From JASHPR01 sp963833885 (GTDB lineage Bacteria > Actinomycetota > Actinomycetes > Streptosporangiales > Streptosporangiaceae), in assembly GCA_963833885.1 (NCBI GenBank), contig CAWHZU010000031.1, positions 372,001 through 436,000 on the forward strand: a stretch of 64,000 nucleotides of DNA, written 5' to 3'. The notes beneath the pieces were generated by a model, which searched no databases, was not told where the DNA came from, and saw only the letters and a list, made by a program, of their open reading frames with translations. Numbering within the stretch: position 1 is the first letter of the stretch; every line of letters starts with the position of its first letter. Position numbers and translations under genes: made by a program. This document shows, one piece after another, positions 33,421-42,031 of the stretch.

Positions 33421-33900
33421 ATGACCGACGAAACCATCAGCGCAACCACGATCATTAACGCCCCAGCCGAGGCGATCTTCGCCGTACTCGCCGACCCCGC
33501 CCAGCACGCCGCGATCGACGGCACCGGGTGGGTCCGCGAGCCCCTTGACGGCCAGCCGCTGAACGCGGCGGGTCAGGTGTTCCGGATGGCCATGTACAAC
33601 GACAACGTCCCGGGGGGGCACTACCGGATGGCCAACCGGGTGCAGGTGTTCGACCCGCCACGCGCCATCTCCTGGGAGCCAGGCATGGACACCGGCGATG
33701 GCAACCCGCAGATCGTCGGCCACATCTGGCGTTACGACCTGGCCCCTGCCGGACCATCCGGAACCAAGACCACCCTCTCCTATGACTGGTCGGCGGTTCC
33801 CGACTCCCTCCGCCAGCGACTCCCATTCCCATTCCCCCCGTTTGCCGCAGATCATCTGCGCAACTCTCTGGCTCACCTCGCCGAACTGGTCACCGGGTAA
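33421..33900 (+). CDS. SRPBCC (START-like) domain protein
   Basis: 159 residues from ATG 33421 (AAGGAGG site). The pattern TTIINAPAEAIFAVLADPAQHAAIDGTGWV and a C-terminal helix (LRNSLAHLAELV) are typical of ligand-binding helix-grip proteins. An in-frame ATG at 33340 with its own GGAAGGAG would add 27 residues, so both starts are possible. It follows the ECF42 gene and may be part of its regulon. The ligand is unknown. Confidence 0.82.
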   Translation: MTDETISATTIINAPAEAIFAVLADPAQHAAIDGTGWVREPLDGQPLNAAGQVFRMAMYNDNVPGGHYRMANRVQVFDPPRAISWEPGMDTGDGNPQIVGHIWRYDLAPAGPSGTKTTLSYDWSAVPDSLRQRLPFPFPPFAADHLRNSLAHLAELVTG

Positions 33901-33916
33901 CCGGCCAGCAGGCCGG
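33901..33916 (+). terminator. Short stem-loop after the SRPBCC gene
   Basis: CCGGCC-AGCA-GGCCGG begins immediately after the stop codon. A further GC-rich dyad (GGCCTGGCCAGGCC) lies ~25 bp on. It is a possible terminator without a U-tract. Confidence 0.35.
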
Positions 33917-34024
33917 CCAGTCCCTGCCTCTGGCCTGGCCAGGCCGGGTGGCTGTATATGTGGTCGCCGGAGCTGCCGGAGCCCGGCGCTGTCCGGGCTC
34001 CGGCCGGCTCACAGAGCCGCCGGC

Positions 34025-34186
34025 GGCCCGGACACCCCCGTCTACACCGCCCCGGCCCGCGTCGCCGACCCGGCCAGGCGTCCGCCCGCCTACATCGAGG
34101 TCGCCCAGCTCGACATGCTCCGCGACGAAGACGTCGCCTACGCCCTGCGCCTCGGCCAGGCCGGCGTACCCGTCGAGTTCCAGTGA
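34025..34186 (+). pseudogene. C-terminal fragment of an alpha/beta-hydrolase (HSL/abhydrolase-3 type)
   Basis: The interval 33901-34345 holds no intact gene. Within it one frame reads PVYTAPARVADPARRPPAYI then VAQLDMLRDEDVAYALRL and GVPVEF before TGA. This matches the segment of HSL-type esterases around the catalytic Asp (D-x-L-R-D-E), but the nucleophile domain and the region with the catalytic His are both missing. It is a remnant of a deleted gene. Confidence 0.6.
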
Positions 34187-34345
34187 CGGCATGGGTAGTG
34201 ATGATCTTTAGATCTGCCACGGTCCCCTACATGCACTTCAGGCTCCAAGATCTTCCTGCAACGGTGGATGCGGGGTGCCGGGCGGGTGCGGGTCGGCGGC
34301 CGAGTGCTGGCTGGGTGAGCGAGCGCGGACCGCGGTTGGGCTGGG

Positions 34346-34990
34346 CTAACGGGGAGTGCCCGCGACGGCGGTGAGGTAGACGCGGGGCGACTGTCGCTCG
34401 TGCGGCAGGGGGTCGCGGTGGTGCACCTGCACGCAGCGGAAGCCGGTCTTGGTCAGCGCGGACTCGAGTTCCTCGCCGGTGTACAGGGTGCCCTTGATGT
34501 CCGGGTTACCCTCCGCGGCGAACTCCCCGGTGCCCTCGTGCGTGGCCAGCAGCAGCACCGCGCCCGGGGCGAGGACCCGGCCGAACTCGGCGAGCATGGC
34601 CGGCAGGTCGCCGCGCGGCAGGTGGTGCATCGCGTAGAACGACGCGGCACCCGCGCAGCTTCCGCGGGGTAACGGCAGCTGGCGCATGTCGGCGCGGGCC
34701 GCAAGCAGGCCCAGGCTGCCGTAGCCGTCCAGGGCCGCGGCGGCCATCTCCGCGGACGGATCTAAGCCGAGGACCCGCGTGCCGCCCGCGGCCAGGTAGC
34801 CGCCGGCCTGGGCCGGGCCGCAGCCGACGTCGAGCACCAGACCGTCGGCGGCGGTGGCGGCGACGAAGTCGAGCAGCGCGCGGTCCAGGTCAAGCTGGTC
34901 TAAGTCGCCGCCGAACTTCGCGGCGTACTCCGGTGCGATGGCGTCATAGGCATCGCGCAGAACCTCGGGGTCGAATCCGTCTGACGCCAT
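34346..34990 (-). CDS. Class I SAM-dependent methyltransferase
   Basis: 214 residues: motif I VLDVGCGPAQAGG, VLGLDPSAEM (acidic end of beta-2), ADMRQLPLP, and AMHHLPRGDLPAMLAEFGRVLAPGAVLLLATH typical of Methyltransf_11 proteins. The acceptor is unknown. It lies 15 nt from the start-side neighbour, an alpha/beta hydrolase on the same strand, so co-transcription is likely. Confidence 0.85.
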   Translation of the reverse strand: MASDGFDPEVLRDAYDAIAPEYAAKFGGDLDQLDLDRALLDFVAATAADGLVLDVGCGPAQAGGYLAAGGTRVLGLDPSAEMAAAALDGYGSLGLLAARADMRQLPLPRGSCAGAASFYAMHHLPRGDLPAMLAEFGRVLAPGAVLLLATHEGTGEFAAEGNPDIKGTLYTGEELESALTKTGFRCVQVHHRDPLPHERQSPRVYLTAVAGTPR

Positions 34991-35005
34991 GACGCCTCCT
35001 CTAGA

Positions 35006-35917
35006 TCATCCGGAACCGGGTTCTGGCGGCCGTGCCAGGTTCATCAGGTCGTCGAGGATCTCGCCGAGCCTGTTGATCAGCGAGAGGTGGCCCTCGCCGG
35101 GCCGGAACCGGGCCCGGGCCAGCGGTATGTTCGCGGCCAGCCAGGCACCGTGCGCGCTCGGCACCATGCGGTCCTGGTCGCCCTGCCAGATCGCGACCGG
35201 CGTGGCGTGGCCGAGCGCGTCCAGGCTGAGCCCCCAGTCACGGGTGAAGGCCAGGTCGTCGTCGCGCCAGCCGTCGATGCCCGGGGTCACGGCCGAGCGG
35301 AACGCGGCGGCCAGGTAGTCGGCGAACTCGCCGGTGAGCGCCGCCTTGTCGATCTCCGAGACCAGCCCGCCGAGGCCGTCGGCGACCTCGGCGGCGCTGA
35401 GCTCGCGCAGCAAGCCGGCCGCGCCGTCCAGGAAGGTGGTCAGGTCCGCCTCCCCGGCCAGCGCGGCGCCGAACTCCTCGTGGTTCTCCTCGGCCATGCC
35501 GGCCATCCAGTCCAGGCCCGGGCTGTCGTACGGCGCGACCCCGGCGATCGTCGCAGCCGCCAGGCACCGGACCGGCAGCAGAGCCGCGCAAGCCAGCGCG
35601 TGCGGGCCGCCGCCGGACCAGCCTGCGGTGACGAATTCGTCCGCACCGATGCGTTCCAGGATCTTGTCCACATCGGCGGCAGCGTCCGCGACCAGCCGGC
35701 CGGGCTGCGGGGTGGAACCGCCGTAACCGGGCCGTGCGTACAGGACCGTGCGCAGCCCGCGCGCTGCGGCCGCTTCGGCCAGCGGCGCGTTCCACACCAG
35801 CCCGCTCGGGGTGCCGGTGTGGAACACCAGCGGCAGGGCATCGTCGGGGCCTGCCACCAGGGCCTCGAGCACCCGGCCGTCGTCCGCCGGGACCGTGATC
35901 CGCTGCTCGTTCACCAT
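35006..35917 (-). CDS. Alpha/beta hydrolase
   Basis: 303 residues. Oxyanion segment LVFHTGTPSGL, nucleophile elbow in TAGWSGGGPHALAC (Ser), a helical cap (~135-215), acidic residue in VAIWQGDQDRMVP, and the C-terminal His in GEGHLSLI. These form the catalytic triad of a serine hydrolase. The substrate is unknown. It begins 3 nt after the end of the secreted G1 peptidase gene on the same strand, so the three minus-strand genes 36742-34346 may be one operon. Confidence 0.88.
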   Translation of the reverse strand: MVNEQRITVPADDGRVLEALVAGPDDALPLVFHTGTPSGLVWNAPLAEAAAARGLRTVLYARPGYGGSTPQPGRLVADAAADVDKILERIGADEFVTAGWSGGGPHALACAALLPVRCLAAATIAGVAPYDSPGLDWMAGMAEENHEEFGAALAGEADLTTFLDGAAGLLRELSAAEVADGLGGLVSEIDKAALTGEFADYLAAAFRSAVTPGIDGWRDDDLAFTRDWGLSLDALGHATPVAIWQGDQDRMVPSAHGAWLAANIPLARARFRPGEGHLSLINRLGEILDDLMNLARPPEPGSG

Positions 35918-35920
35918 CGG

Positions 35921-36742
35921 TCAGCTGCTCCTGATCCAGGTGTTGTGGAAGGCTCCTCCGGCAGCGCCGAGCGCGCTGGTGGAGTCCTTCGCAAGCCCGC
36001 CGCCATCGATCATGACGATCTTAATCGGGCGCAGCTTCCTCAGCACTCTCCCGTTGACCCTCGCGGCCGTGAAGCGGACGGTGCCGAAGTCGGCGAGCGG
36101 CAGCACGCCACCTACGGACGACGGCGCCTCCGTGATCACTTCTGCCGAGGACCGGGCCAGGCCGGTCTCATGCTTGATGACCGTGTGGCTCCAGCCGCGG
36201 GTGCTGTCCTTGAGCACCAGCTTGTATGTGCTCGCGCCGCGGAACGTGACCGACGCGGTGAGGTGGTCACCCGGCCTGACCTTGGTCCGGAAGTAGACCG
36301 GCTTCGCCGGGTACATCTCGTACCAGCCGCTGTACTCCGCGGTCCTGCCGGAGCAGTTGGCGTCGGTTCCGGCCTGCTCCACCGAAAGGGAATTGCTGCC
36401 GTAGCCGTCCAGGCCCACCCAGAACGACGCGTTTCGGTCCCCGGACGAACACGTGACGGCTGGCACGGTCCAGGTCGCCGACACGCTGCGGTACGCGCCG
36501 TGGCTGCCGGACACCGCGTAGCCGGACCAGTTCGTGCTGCCGATCTCCTTGCTGGCGGCGGTGCGCCGCACGCCCGGGACGGCGAGGCCGCTGGGCCTGA
36601 CCATCGGCTGCCCCGGGCTCACCGCGGGCGCCGTGCCGGCCATCAATAAGAACGGTGAGGCGGAGGCGACGTCCGCGGCGGCCGTTGCCGTGCCGATCAT
36701 GACGGCCAGCGCCATGCCGACGACGCACCACTGGCGGACCAT
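35921..36742 (-). CDS. Secreted glutamic peptidase (G1/eqolisin family)
   Basis: 273 residues with an N-terminal signal sequence (VVGMALAVMIGTATAAADVASA) and a short propeptide. The mature domain begins STNWSGYAVSG, the G1 hallmark. The catalytic Gln is Gln123 (SLSVEQAGTDANC) and the Glu lies in SAEVITEAPS (residues 199-208). G1 peptidases are acid endopeptidases best known from fungi, with bacterial members in acidic-soil actinobacteria. A disulphide is possible between Cys98 and Cys130. Confidence 0.82.
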   Translation of the reverse strand: MVRQWCVVGMALAVMIGTATAAADVASASPFLLMAGTAPAVSPGQPMVRPSGLAVPGVRRTAASKEIGSTNWSGYAVSGSHGAYRSVSATWTVPAVTCSSGDRNASFWVGLDGYGSNSLSVEQAGTDANCSGRTAEYSGWYEMYPAKPVYFRTKVRPGDHLTASVTFRGASTYKLVLKDSTRGWSHTVIKHETGLARSSAEVITEAPSSVGGVLPLADFGTVRFTAARVNGRVLRKLRPIKIVMIDGGGLAKDSTSALGAAGGAFHNTWIRSS

Positions 36743-36998
36743 TCCGCTCCTTACATCATTGAACGCAGCATGCCGGAAGATGATCCTATGTCTGGCCCCG
36801 GCGCCGACACGCGGAAAACGAGGGCATGTCGTGGGGCAGCCAGAATTAGATCACATCGCGCGACTGACGGGCGTTAATGGCATCCCGGACGGTGCGCAGC
36901 GTTGTCGGCCGGCGCACGACCTGTGCTTCCCGTCCGTCCGCGCAGTGGGTACGGTGAAATTCCGGGTCGTCCCCCCGGGCGAGCACTGAGGAGACGCC

Positions 36999-37748
36999 GT
37001 GCCGCTTCCCGCCGCCCAAAGCCCCCCCGCCTCCGCGGAGCGCAACCGCTTCGCACAGAACCTGTTCACTCCGCTCCCCCAGCGCTACGACCGCCTCGCC
37101 GAGCTGCTGTCGTTCGGGCAGAACGGCCGCTGGCGCCGGGCCATGATCAGCCGGATCGAACCTGCCCCCGGCCTGTCGGTGCTCGACGTGGCGTCGGGCA
37201 CCGCCGGCGTCGCGCTGGGGCTGGCCCGGGCGGGCGCCACCGTGGTCGGGGTCGACCTGACCGAGCAGATGCTCAGGCAGGGCCAGCGCAACGTCGCCGA
37301 CGCACGTCTGAGCGATCACATCCAGCTGGTGGCCGGCCGCGCCGAGCAGCTGCCGTTCGACGACGCCGCCTTCGACGCGCTGACCTTCACGTACCTGTTC
37401 CGGTACGTGAACGACCCGGAGGCCACGCTGCGCGAGCTGGCCCGCGTGGTCAAGCCCGGCGCCCGGGTCGCGAGCCTGGAGTTCATGCTGCCGCCGTCGC
37501 GGTTCTGGCGGTTCTGGTGGTGGCTGTACACGAGGCTGCTGCTGCCGGCCGGCGGCCTGCTCACCGGCGGGCGGGAGTGGTACGAGGTCGGCCGGTTCCT
37601 CGGCCCGAGCATCTCCGGGCACTACCATCGCTACCCGCTGCCGTGGACGGTCGAGGCGTGGCGCAGGGCCGGGTTCACCGACGTCGGCGCCCGGGTCATG
37701 AGCCTGGGCGGCGGGCTCGTGATGTGGGGAACGCGCGAAGGTGGCTGA
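36999..37748 (+). CDS. UbiE/MenG-type SAM methyltransferase
   Basis: 249 residues from GTG 36999 behind GAGGAG. UbiE-like features: FTPLPQRYDRLAELLSFGQN at the N-terminus, motif I SVLDVASGTAGVALGLA, VVGVDLTEQML, LPFDDAAFDALTFTYLFRYV, and a C-terminal GGREWYEVGRFLG segment. UbiE/MenG methylate demethylmenaquinone or related quinones. It overlaps the next gene, a UbiA-like membrane protein, by 8 nt, supporting a role in prenylated quinone or lipid metabolism, though it may be a paralogue rather than the housekeeping MenG. Confidence 0.78.
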   Translation: MPLPAAQSPPASAERNRFAQNLFTPLPQRYDRLAELLSFGQNGRWRRAMISRIEPAPGLSVLDVASGTAGVALGLARAGATVVGVDLTEQMLRQGQRNVADARLSDHIQLVAGRAEQLPFDDAAFDALTFTYLFRYVNDPEATLRELARVVKPGARVASLEFMLPPSRFWRFWWWLYTRLLLPAGGLLTGGREWYEVGRFLGPSISGHYHRYPLPWTVEAWRRAGFTDVGARVMSLGGGLVMWGTREGG

Positions 37749-38484
37749 TGGAGCCCAGGCCGGAGCGCGGCCCGCCTACTACGCCGCGAGCCCGGGCGGA
37801 TGGCGTGACTGGTGGACCCTGCTGCACCCTCCGTACACGGCGTGGCACCTCTCCTACGTCGTCATCGGGGCCAGCCTGGCGCCCCGGGTCAGCCTGACGC
37901 CGCTGCTGGCGACGCTGACCGCGTTCTTCCTCGCGGTCGGGCTGGCGGCGCACGCGCTCGACGAGCTGAACGGCCGGCCGCTGCAGACCCGCATCCCGGC
38001 ACCCACGCTGGTGGCCGTCACGGTAGCCGGGCTGGCAGGCGCCGTCGCGTTCGGCGTGGCCGGGGTGGCCAGGGTCGGCTGGGTGCTGCTGCCGTTCATG
38101 ATCGTGGGCCCGACGCTCGTTATCGCCTACAACGCCGAGCTGTTCGGCGGCATCATCCACACCGACCTCGGCTTCGCGGCCGCCTGGGGCGCGTTCCCGG
38201 TGCTCACCGCCTACACGGCGGAAACCGGGCGGATCGCCGTGGCGCCGGTCCTCGCCGCGCTCGCCGCGCTGGCGATGTCGGCCGCGCAGCGCAGGCTGAG
38301 CACCCCGGCGCGGACCTTGCGGCGCCGCTCGGTCCGGGTGGAGGGCACCGTGACGCTCGCGGACGGCCAGGTGGTCGCCGTCGACCAGGTCGCGCTGCTC
38401 GCCCCGCTGGAGGGCGCGCTGCGCGCCATGTCCTGGGGACTCGTGCTGCTCGCCGCCGGGCTGGCCCTGGCCAGGCTCACCTAA
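37741..38484 (+). CDS. UbiA-like integral membrane protein
   Basis: 247 residues from GTG 37741, with seven or eight helices. The motif HLSYVVIGASLAP...AAHALDELNGRPL resembles the first UbiA prenyltransferase motif region, but the canonical NDxxDxxxD is reduced to HALDELNGR, and the second Asp motif is not obvious. It may be a divergent prenyltransferase or only share the fold. Translational coupling to the UbiE-type methyltransferase suggests a common pathway. Confidence 0.6.
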   Translation: MADGAQAGARPAYYAASPGGWRDWWTLLHPPYTAWHLSYVVIGASLAPRVSLTPLLATLTAFFLAVGLAAHALDELNGRPLQTRIPAPTLVAVTVAGLAGAVAFGVAGVARVGWVLLPFMIVGPTLVIAYNAELFGGIIHTDLGFAAAWGAFPVLTAYTAETGRIAVAPVLAALAALAMSAAQRRLSTPARTLRRRSVRVEGTVTLADGQVVAVDQVALLAPLEGALRAMSWGLVLLAAGLALARLT

Positions 38485-38515
38485 GGGCCGACGCGGGATC
38501 CGGCCCGGCGCGGCG

Positions 38516-39316
38516 TCACGCGTCGCGGCTGCGGAACGCTGCCATCGCGCCAATCAGCGCGATCGCCGCGTACATGGCAAACACCGCAAAGCCTGTCCAC
38601 GCGGAGAAGTCGTGGGCGATGGGCGGGTCCGTGGGGTCTGGCTTGGTGGCGAAGATCCCGCCCCCGGCGTAGGCAGGCACCCACTTGTTGACGTCGTTCT
38701 GCCAGGTCTGCGGCAGCGCGGTCACCAGGAGCGGCATGACGAGCAGCAGCGCGACGGACGCGGTGATCGCGCCCGCCGTGTGCCGCAGCACCGTCCCGAT
38801 GCCGAGCGCGAGCAGCCCGCACACGGTCAGGTACAACGCAGCCCCGATGACCGCGCGCAGCACGTTCGGCTGGCCCAGACTCGCGCTGATGTGCTTGCCC
38901 GACATCAGCGCCTGGCCGAGGAAGAACGCACCGAAGCTGGTCACCAGCCCGGTCACGAAGGCCACCACGCCGAACGCCACGGTCTTCGCCGCGAAGACCA
39001 CGCCGCGGCGCGGCATCACGGTCAGCGAGGTGCGGATCATCCCCGTCGAGTACTCCGACGTGATCGTCAGCGCGCCCAGCGCCGCGATGATGAGCTGGCC
39101 GAGATACAGGCCGTCGAGGCTGCGGTTCGTCGGGTCGAAGTACCGGCCGCTCGCATCGACGTTGCGGGCCGCGGCGAAGCTCGCCAGCGCACCGATGGCG
39201 ATGGTGATCACCACCAGGGCAAGCAGCGTCCAGTATGTCGAGGGAGTGGAGCGGATCTTGGTGAACTCCGATCGGAGCGTGCCCCCGAATCCCGCCCGGC
39301 CGCTCGACTCCGGCAT
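38516..39316 (-). CDS. ABC-2 type permease (no adjacent ATPase)
   Basis: 266 residues: the cytoplasmic N-terminal LRSEFTKIRSTPSTYW, then six helices with ITSEYSTGMIRTSLTVMPRR between helices 2 and 3. This is the NatB/ABC2_membrane_5-like pattern common in Streptomyces-type genomes. Normally the ATPase gene is adjacent; here it is not, so the partner must be encoded elsewhere. Confidence 0.85.
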   Translation of the reverse strand: MPESSGRAGFGGTLRSEFTKIRSTPSTYWTLLALVVITIAIGALASFAAARNVDASGRYFDPTNRSLDGLYLGQLIIAALGALTITSEYSTGMIRTSLTVMPRRGVVFAAKTVAFGVVAFVTGLVTSFGAFFLGQALMSGKHISASLGQPNVLRAVIGAALYLTVCGLLALGIGTVLRHTAGAITASVALLLVMPLLVTALPQTWQNDVNKWVPAYAGGGIFATKPDPTDPPIAHDFSAWTGFAVFAMYAAIALIGAMAAFRSRDA

Positions 39317-39398
39317 GCGCGTCTCCCTCTCCTCAGCCGGTCCGCATGCCCGCTAAGCACCGCCGGAGCCCCGGATGTGACACGGGCGACCGGGTGGC

Positions 39399-41930
39399 TC
39401 AGAGCACGTCGCGGCGCTGCAGGAAGCCGAGGGCGGCCCAGCCCACGGGCACCGGGAGCCAGAAGGTAACGGCGCGGAAAAGCAGGACCGCACTGAACGC
39501 GGCGGCCCCGTGCATTCCGGCGGCGGTCAGGCCGGCCGCGAGTGCCGCTTCCACCGCGCCGATCCCGCCCGGCGTTGGGACGGCCGAGCCGATCGCGCTG
39601 CCGGTCAGGTAGACCACGGCGACGGCCACGAGCGACAGCGAGCCGCCGAACGCGCGGACGGACACATCCAGGCAGCAGATGTACGCCGCGGTCACCAGCA
39701 GCGCCCCGCCGATGCCCTCGGCCAGCTTGGCGGGCTGCTGCGCGATGTCGAGCAGCCGCGGGATCACCTGCCCAAGGGTGGTGGTCAGGCGGGACAGCAG
39801 CAGCTTGCGGCCGGCCGGCACCGCGAGCACGGCCAGGATCACCCCGACCAGGACGGCGAGCGCGATGTAGGTCCATCCCGGGGGCTTGAGCTCGGTGTTC
39901 TTCGCCGTGCCCGCGAGCGCGATGAAGATCGCCAGCAGGGTGAGGTGCAGTGCGAGCGCTATGACCTGTGAGACGCCCACGCTGGCCACCGCGTCGGCGG
40001 CCGCGACCTTGGACCGGCGCAGGTAGCGGATGTTGAGCGCCGCCCCGCCCACGGCGGCGGGCGTGACCAGGGTCACGAACGAGCAGGCCACCTGCGTCAG
40101 CAGGGTCCGGCCGAACCTCAGCCGCTCGAGCACGAAGCCGGACAGCTCCATCGCCGCCCCGACGTAGGTGAGCGCGGACAGCCCGAGCGCGACGATTGTC
40201 CAGTGCCAGTTCGCGTGCCGGAACAGGTCGCCGAAGCTGGTCCTGGCGAGCTCACCGGCCAGGATGTAGGCCGCGAATACCGCGGCAACGAGCGTGACCA
40301 GGGTCCGCAGCCGGAACCGCTCCACCTGGACCGGCGCTTCCTCGGAGCCGGCCGCGCTGGGCCGGAGCTGCCGGCGGAGCGCGGGCAGCACGTCCGCGCG
40401 GCGGCGCAGCGCGTTCCTGGTCGAGCGGTGCAGCACGACCGGCTGGATCAGCGGCGCCACGGCGTCCAGCTCCGCGCTGCTGATCTTGCCGTGCGCGCTC
40501 CTCACCGCCCGTTCGGGGCCGACCAGGAGCGCCAGCTCGGCCAGGAGCTGGGCCAGATCGAGGCGCAGCTGCAGGTCGCTGGCTGCCACGTCGCCGTTGC
40601 CCGGCTCGAGGAGCATGACCTCGCCGCCCTCGCGCGCCCGGCCCACGTCGATATGGTGCAGCCCGAGCCCGCGATGGCCGTCGGTGCCGGGCACCTCGCT
40701 GGTCATGACGATGCGGTCGGCGGTGAGCGCGCGGTGCGTGACCCGCCGGCTGTGCAGCAGCAGCACGGCATCCCAGACCCTCGCGATCTGCGCGTCCGTC
40801 GGCGGGGCCGGCAGGTTGGCCAGGCTGGTCCCGTCGTGGCCCTCGTTCACGAGCACCGCGGCCTCCGGGCCGACCCGGATCAGCGCGCGCAGCCGCGGGG
40901 TGAGCACGCCCGCGTCCTCGGCCGCGTAGGTGAGCAGCGCACGCCGCTCGACGGCCCGCTCCACGGTCAGCGGGGCACTGCGCGACACCTGGGTCCGCAG
41001 CCGCAGCCTGCGGTACAGCCGGTAGAACACGTCGGCTGCCTGCTGGTCGCGGTCGAAGACCGTGACGTCGAGCCGGTCGCCGTCCCGCATGGTCGCGGCG
41101 TACTTGCGGGTCTCGGTGCTGGCGTCGGTGATCCGGCGCATGCTGACGACCGGCGTGCCGACATCGCCGAGCGCCTCGGCGATGTCCAGGGCCGAAGGGC
41201 GCTCGCTCATCGACCCGAGGAGGTAACGCAGCCCGGCCCCGCACGCGATGCCCACCAGCACGGTGATCAGCAGCGAGAACACGGTCGTCTGCTTGTTCAC
41301 CAGGCTGGCCAGCCCGTAGAAGGCGATGGCCAGCCAGAACACGGCGCGCCACCGCGGGCGCCCGGCCAGGCCGATGACCGAGACGTAGGCGGTGAGCCCG
41401 GACAGATACCAGTCAAGGGCGGGCACCAGGCTGCCGGCCGTGCGGTATGCGGTGAGCACGTCGTAGAGGCCAGCGGCGGCGTGGATCCTGAGCAGCTGGT
41501 TCGCGGCCAGCACCAGGCCCACGGTGATGCCGCCCGCTACCACCGCCTCGGCGAGGCGGCGCGGCTGGCGGCGGACCAGCATCCGGATCGCCAGGGCAAC
41601 GGGCAGCAGCAGTAGCGCTACGTGCGCGACGAATCCGACGATCGGCAGCAGTGCCTTCAGGTACCGGCTGGCCAGGACGAGGTCAGTCTCGGCGCCATTC
41701 GCGGTCGCGCGGGCGAGCAGGGCCAGCGCCGCCAGCAGGGCGATCTCCATCAGCGCGATGACACAGCGCAGCAGATCGGCCGGGATCCGGACACGCGACT
41801 GCAGCTGGTCCTCGACGTGAATGGCGGCCGGGGAGGTTTGGGCAGCCGGGGAGGCCGGCGCGGCACGCACCGGCGCCACCGGAGCCGGGCCAGCGGTGCC
41901 GGCCGGCTGGTCCTCCCTGGGCAAGGTCAC
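39399..41930 (-). CDS. LPG_synthase_TM-type membrane protein with internal kinase-like domain
   Basis: 843 residues from GTG 41930. N-terminal membrane part (~50-235, about six helices), a soluble kinase-like region ~240-520 (YAATMRDGDRLDVTVFDRDQ, RALLTYAAEDAGVLTPRL, VWDAVLLLHSRRVTHRALTADRIVM in catalytic-loop position, where the usual HRD and DFG Asp are not clear), then the C-terminal flippase-like UPF0104 domain ~545-835 (VACSFVTLVTPAAVGGAALN; VPTPGGIGAVEAAL). It probably moves or senses a membrane lipid under control of a pseudokinase. Confidence 0.8.
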   Translation of the reverse strand: MTLPREDQPAGTAGPAPVAPVRAAPASPAAQTSPAAIHVEDQLQSRVRIPADLLRCVIALMEIALLAALALLARATANGAETDLVLASRYLKALLPIVGFVAHVALLLLPVALAIRMLVRRQPRRLAEAVVAGGITVGLVLAANQLLRIHAAAGLYDVLTAYRTAGSLVPALDWYLSGLTAYVSVIGLAGRPRWRAVFWLAIAFYGLASLVNKQTTVFSLLITVLVGIACGAGLRYLLGSMSERPSALDIAEALGDVGTPVVSMRRITDASTETRKYAATMRDGDRLDVTVFDRDQQAADVFYRLYRRLRLRTQVSRSAPLTVERAVERRALLTYAAEDAGVLTPRLRALIRVGPEAAVLVNEGHDGTSLANLPAPPTDAQIARVWDAVLLLHSRRVTHRALTADRIVMTSEVPGTDGHRGLGLHHIDVGRAREGGEVMLLEPGNGDVAASDLQLRLDLAQLLAELALLVGPERAVRSAHGKISSAELDAVAPLIQPVVLHRSTRNALRRRADVLPALRRQLRPSAAGSEEAPVQVERFRLRTLVTLVAAVFAAYILAGELARTSFGDLFRHANWHWTIVALGLSALTYVGAAMELSGFVLERLRFGRTLLTQVACSFVTLVTPAAVGGAALNIRYLRRSKVAAADAVASVGVSQVIALALHLTLLAIFIALAGTAKNTELKPPGWTYIALAVLVGVILAVLAVPAGRKLLLSRLTTTLGQVIPRLLDIAQQPAKLAEGIGGALLVTAAYICCLDVSVRAFGGSLSLVAVAVVYLTGSAIGSAVPTPGGIGAVEAALAAGLTAAGMHGAAAFSAVLLFRAVTFWLPVPVGWAALGFLQRRDVL

Positions 41931-41961
41931 GTAATGATGGTTTCACCTGGTTCTCATTACG
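41930..41961. promoter_or_regulatory. Inverted repeat CGTAATGA...TCATTACG overlapping the start of the 39399-41930 gene
   Basis: CGTAATGA (41930-41937) and TCATTACG (41954-41961) are exact inverted arms with a 16-bp spacer. The first arm overlaps the GTG start codon. It could be an operator or an mRNA hairpin that hides the start. The region is notably AT-rich relative to its surroundings. Confidence 0.45.
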
Positions 41962-42031
41962 CACAGGGGGCCTCCCGCTCAGACCCTCCCAGACCCGCGC
42001 ACATCGCCCGGGTTTGCCGCCTCCCGCCCGG

